This document shows, piece after piece, positions 61,689-64,000 of a DNA stretch of 64,000 nt. Origin of the DNA: Knufia peltigerae (Eukaryota > Ascomycota > Eurotiomycetes > Chaetothyriales > Trichomeriaceae). The stretch lies in the NCBI GenBank assembly GCA_030247855.1, contig JAPDRN010000049.1:1-64000 (forward strand). The letters are read 5' to 3'. The notes under the pieces were generated by a model, which made no database searches, was not told where the DNA came from, and saw nothing but the letters and a program-made list of their open reading frames with translations. A program made the translations under genes and the position numbers. Position 1 is the stretch's first letter, and every line of letters starts with the position of its first letter.

Positions 61689-63119
61689 ATGTCCGTGCGT
61701 CGTCGACGCTTCTGTGTCTTCCCACTGACCTTCGCCTTGCTGTTGGGGGTGTCATTCAGTGCTGGTGCGGCTGCAGTACCAGTTGAATCAACCGGCTCAC
61801 GCGCGCAGGACGCCGTCGATGAATGGCTGTCCGCCTTCAATGCCAACAGTCTCCAGGCGTTGCAGGCGTTCGCCGACAGGTACGCAAAGAGGACCGGCAG
61901 CGGTCCGCAGGATTACCTGGAGTTCCGTGCGTCCAATGGGCCGATGAAGGTGCTCGAAGTACGCTCAAACACGCCTGAGAAAGCCGAAGTGCTGGTGCTG
62001 GGCGAAGACAGCGAACGGGCGATGCTGTTGACTGCGGAAATGGACCCTGCCGCGCCGCGCCACGTGAAGGTGTTCCAGTTGGAAGGTGTGCCGACACCGC
62101 CGCAGTTCCAGCCTGTGCGCATGGAGCTGCCGGCACTCCTGGCCCAGAGTACCGCCCGGCTCAACGCCCTGCAGGCAAGTGATTCGCTGTCTGGCGCCGT
62201 GCTGGTCGCGCACGATGGCAGGGTGCTGCTGCAGTGGCAGGGAGGGCTGGCCAACCGCGCGCAGCGCGTGCCCGTTGATGCGCAGACGCAGTTCCGCCTT
62301 GCCTCGTCCAACAAGATGTTCACCGCAGTGGCCATCCTGCAACTGGCCGAAGCAGGTCGCCTGGCCCTGGATGACACCATCGGCAGGCGCCTGCCGGACT
62401 ATCCGAACAAAACGGTGGCAGGCACGGTCACGATCCGGCAACTGCTCAGCCATACCGGCGGCCTCGGAGATTTCTTCGGTGATGATTTCGAGCGCTTCGC
62501 GGCGTCGCTGAAAACGCACAGCGACTATGTGCAGCGCTTCGCCAAGGATGCCCCGCAGTTTGCTGCAGGCAGCCAGGATGGGTATTCAAACTATGGTTTC
62601 ATCGTGCTCGGCCGGATCATCGAGGCAGTGTCCGGGCAGACGTACTACGACTATGTCAACGACCATGTTCTGCGCGCGGCGGACATGACGGAAACCGGTT
62701 TTGAACCGGAATCGGTGGACGTTCCACATCGTGCAAGCGGCTATACCCAAGTGAAAGGGCAGTGGATCGGCGAAACCAAATCCCTGCCATGGCGAGGGAC
62801 TGCCGCCGGCGGCGGTTACAGCACCGCAGGTGACATGTTGAAGTTTGCAGAGGCCCTGCGTACCGGCAAGCTGGTCTCGCCGGTGTGGTTGCAGCAGGCC
62901 ACCCGTCCACAGAACCACAAGGGCTGGTATGGCTACGGGTTCATGGTTCAGGGCGAGGGAAGGCAGCGCCAGTTCGGCCACGAGGGCGGGGCCCCCGGTT
63001 CGAACAGTGCCATTGTGGTGATGCCTGAGCAGGGCTACGTGCTGGTCGGCCTGGCCAACGTCGATCCGGATGCCGTAGGCAATGTGATCAACTACATCGC
63101 CCGCCGCGTGCCCCTGTAG
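61689..63119 (+). CDS. Exported serine hydrolase, class C beta-lactamase/penicillin-binding fold
   Basis: 476 aa. Signal peptide (residues 1-28, ending SAGAAA). N-terminal accessory domain (about 35-150) without a recognised name, then a beta-lactamase-family domain: nucleophile motif SSNK (Ser206, Lys209), YSN in QDGYSNYGF (Tyr of motif 2) and HEG in FGHEGGAPGS (motif 3). Such proteins are mostly esterases or peptidases rather than true beta-lactamases. ATG 61689 picked because it gives the signal peptide; the in-frame ATG at 61653 is upstream and does not. A hairpin follows. Confidence 0.88.
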   Translation: MSVRRRRFCVFPLTFALLLGVSFSAGAAAVPVESTGSRAQDAVDEWLSAFNANSLQALQAFADRYAKRTGSGPQDYLEFRASNGPMKVLEVRSNTPEKAEVLVLGEDSERAMLLTAEMDPAAPRHVKVFQLEGVPTPPQFQPVRMELPALLAQSTARLNALQASDSLSGAVLVAHDGRVLLQWQGGLANRAQRVPVDAQTQFRLASSNKMFTAVAILQLAEAGRLALDDTIGRRLPDYPNKTVAGTVTIRQLLSHTGGLGDFFGDDFERFAASLKTHSDYVQRFAKDAPQFAAGSQDGYSNYGFIVLGRIIEAVSGQTYYDYVNDHVLRAADMTETGFEPESVDVPHRASGYTQVKGQWIGETKSLPWRGTAAGGGYSTAGDMLKFAEALRTGKLVSPVWLQQATRPQNHKGWYGYGFMVQGEGRQRQFGHEGGAPGSNSAIVVMPEQGYVLVGLANVDPDAVGNVINYIARRVPL

Positions 63120-63146
63120 CACACGTCGCTGGCAACAGCATCGACG

Positions 63147-63182
63147 CCCCTGTGGGCGGGTAAATTCCCAACGCCACAGGGG
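63147..63182. terminator. Convergent hairpin terminator
   Basis: CCCCTGTGG (63147-63155) pairs with CCACAGGGG (63174-63182); an inner GGG-TAAATT-CCC extends the stem. It lies between two converging genes. Confidence 0.6.
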
Positions 63183-63196
63183 TATCGCGCAACCGG

Positions 63197-64000
63197 TTAA
63201 ACCGTCACCACCACCTTGCCGATCTGCTCGTTCGATTCCAGGTAACGGTGTGCGTCCTGGATCTGCGCGAACGTAAACACCTTGGCGATCAGCGGCGCCA
63301 GCACGCCCTTGTCCAGGCCATCGACGATGAACGCCTTCGCACGCGCCAGCGCCGCATCGTCAGACACGATTTCCGAGTACAGGTAGCCCTTCAGCGTCAG
63401 CGACTTGCCCAGTACGTTGAACAGCGGGAACGGTGTCGGCTCGCTGCTCAGCGCGCCATACTCCAGCAGGATCCCGCCGCGCGCCATCGCTTCGGTGAGC
63501 GGCACGAACTGTGGGCCGCCGATGGGATCGAACACCACGCGCGCGCCAGCACCTGCGGTGATGCGGGCAACTTCGGCAACCAGATCCTGCTCCTGGGTGG
63601 CGATGACATGGGCAGCGCCGGCATCGAGCAGTGCCTGGCGCTTGCCCGGGCCACGGGTTACCGCGATCGGCGTCGCGCCCACCGCATTGGCGATCTGGAT
63701 GGCGGCCAGGCCAACGCTGCTTGACGCTGCAGTGATGATGACAAAATCGCCGGCACCCAGCTTGGCCTGCTCCAGCAGCGCGCCCCAGGCGGTGACGTAC
63801 TGCATCCACACCGCAGCAGCCTGCTCGAAGCCCAACGACGACGGATGCTTCACCACCAGTCGCGCCGGCACGTTGGCCAGCTCGCCGTAGGTGCCCCAGC
63901 GGGCGATATCCAGCGGCGGCACCACGCTGACGGCATCGCCTGCAGCGAAGCCGGTCACTGCGCTGCCTACGGCTTCAACCAGGCCCGCCGCTTCATAGCC
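63197..64000 (-). CDS. Zinc-type alcohol dehydrogenase-like / quinone oxidoreductase, 5' end outside window
   Basis: 268 codons visible, open to the right edge and starting inside GYEAAGLVEAVG, the usual MDR block at about residue 60 of a ~330-aa protein. NAD(P)-binding motif SSSVGLAAIQIANAVG, then AGARVVFDPIGGPQF and the C-terminal TFAQIQDAHRYLESNEQIGKVVVTV. No zinc-binding Cys cluster is seen in the visible part, so it is more likely a quinone/enone reductase than a zinc alcohol dehydrogenase. Substrate unknown. Confidence 0.9.
   Translation of the reverse strand, partial: GYEAAGLVEAVGSAVTGFAAGDAVSVVPPLDIARWGTYGELANVPARLVVKHPSSLGFEQAAAVWMQYVTAWGALLEQAKLGAGDFVIITAASSSVGLAAIQIANAVGATPIAVTRGPGKRQALLDAGAAHVIATQEQDLVAEVARITAGAGARVVFDPIGGPQFVPLTEAMARGGILLEYGALSSEPTPFPLFNVLGKSLTLKGYLYSEIVSDDAALARAKAFIVDGLDKGVLAPLIAKVFTFAQIQDAHRYLESNEQIGKVVVTV

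Noticed and set aside
61689..63119. Acquired class C beta-lactamase
   Set aside because: Motifs (SSNK, YSN, HEG) fit the broad serine hydrolase family, but the third motif is not the KTG of AmpC enzymes, and an extra N-terminal domain is present.
63197..64000. Zinc alcohol dehydrogenase as firm name
   Set aside because: The visible part lacks the structural zinc Cys cluster, so only the MDR superfamily level is supported.

Overview
The window reads as chromosomal DNA of a Stenotrophomonas maltophilia-complex gammaproteobacterium (family Xanthomonadaceae). The basis is: high GC content with strong codon-position bias; many short GTAG-headed palindromes of the kind called SMAG repeats in S. 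maltophilia; a methionine synthase split into two genes; a kynurenine/3-hydroxyanthranilate branch; an smc-zipA-ligA block; and GyrA with Gln at position 83. The window is almost all housekeeping and core-accessory genes. I see no prophage, transposase, integrase, CRISPR array, rRNA or tRNA. One assembly gap of about 98 N lies at 55976-56073.

Layout. 1-0.9 kb: 3' part of a class II fumarase. 0.95-5.6 kb: a minus-strand envelope operon, read from 5551 down to 953: small secreted/anchored peptide, YtrA-type GntR repressor, ABC ATPase, ABC-2 permease, a GSGD-repeat beta-solenoid-like secreted protein, and two lipoproteins. A near-perfect GGTG-N16-CACC palindrome sits on the predicted promoter. 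5.9-12.0 kb, plus strand: exported glutathione peroxidase, FKBP isomerase, UDP-glucose dehydrogenase, SlyX, a DUF2058 protein and an OafA-type acyltransferase with an SGNH domain. 12.1-16.85 kb, minus strand: a methionine-synthesis operon with an ArsR-methyltransferase regulator (SahR-like) followed by MetH encoded as two proteins. 17-18.6 kb: acyl-CoA dehydrogenase and a small membrane protein. 18.7-23.8 kb, minus strand: TetR, membrane-fusion lipoprotein and RND pump, translationally coupled, with a palindromic operator and a possibly leaderless tetR. 24.1-30.9 kb, plus strand: 180-kDa NAD-glutamate dehydrogenase, NAD kinase and 5'-nucleotidase.

31.1-40.7 kb, minus strand: asnS, small proteins, a PaiB-like flavin-binding protein, beta-carbonic anhydrase, the kynurenine genes (3-hydroxyanthranilate dioxygenase, kynureninase, kynurenine monooxygenase), exonuclease I, and DUF2461 and DUF2939 proteins. 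40.8-42.6 kb, plus strand: A-type Fe-S carrier and rpsF-rpsR-rplI. 42.7-44.0 kb, minus strand: a tandem pair of 195-aa DUF1963-like paralogs, the only clearly accessory-looking piece. 44.3-55.9 kb: smc, zipA, a Tat-exported HisC-like aminotransferase on the opposite strand, ligA, a GNAT acetyltransferase, epmA, a triple-DUF3011 secreted protein and mtnA. 56.2-64 kb: gyrA, a membrane PQQ-dependent dehydrogenase, an exported serine hydrolase, and a partial quinone-oxidoreductase-type dehydrogenase running off the right edge.

Functional links. Methionine and SAM turnover appear twice (sahR-metH, mtnA). Tryptophan breakdown to the quinolinate precursor and NAD kinase touch NAD(P) supply. Several products act at the envelope: the YtrA operon, the RND pump, O-acyltransferase, PQQ dehydrogenase, FKBP, and exported peroxidase, hydrolase and aminotransferase. 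The best candidate for an under-described system is the YtrA-controlled envelope operon with its nine-repeat GSGD protein. The tandem DUF1963-like pair and the Tat aminotransferase come next. All functional statements come from reading motifs and family resemblance; no database search was run.
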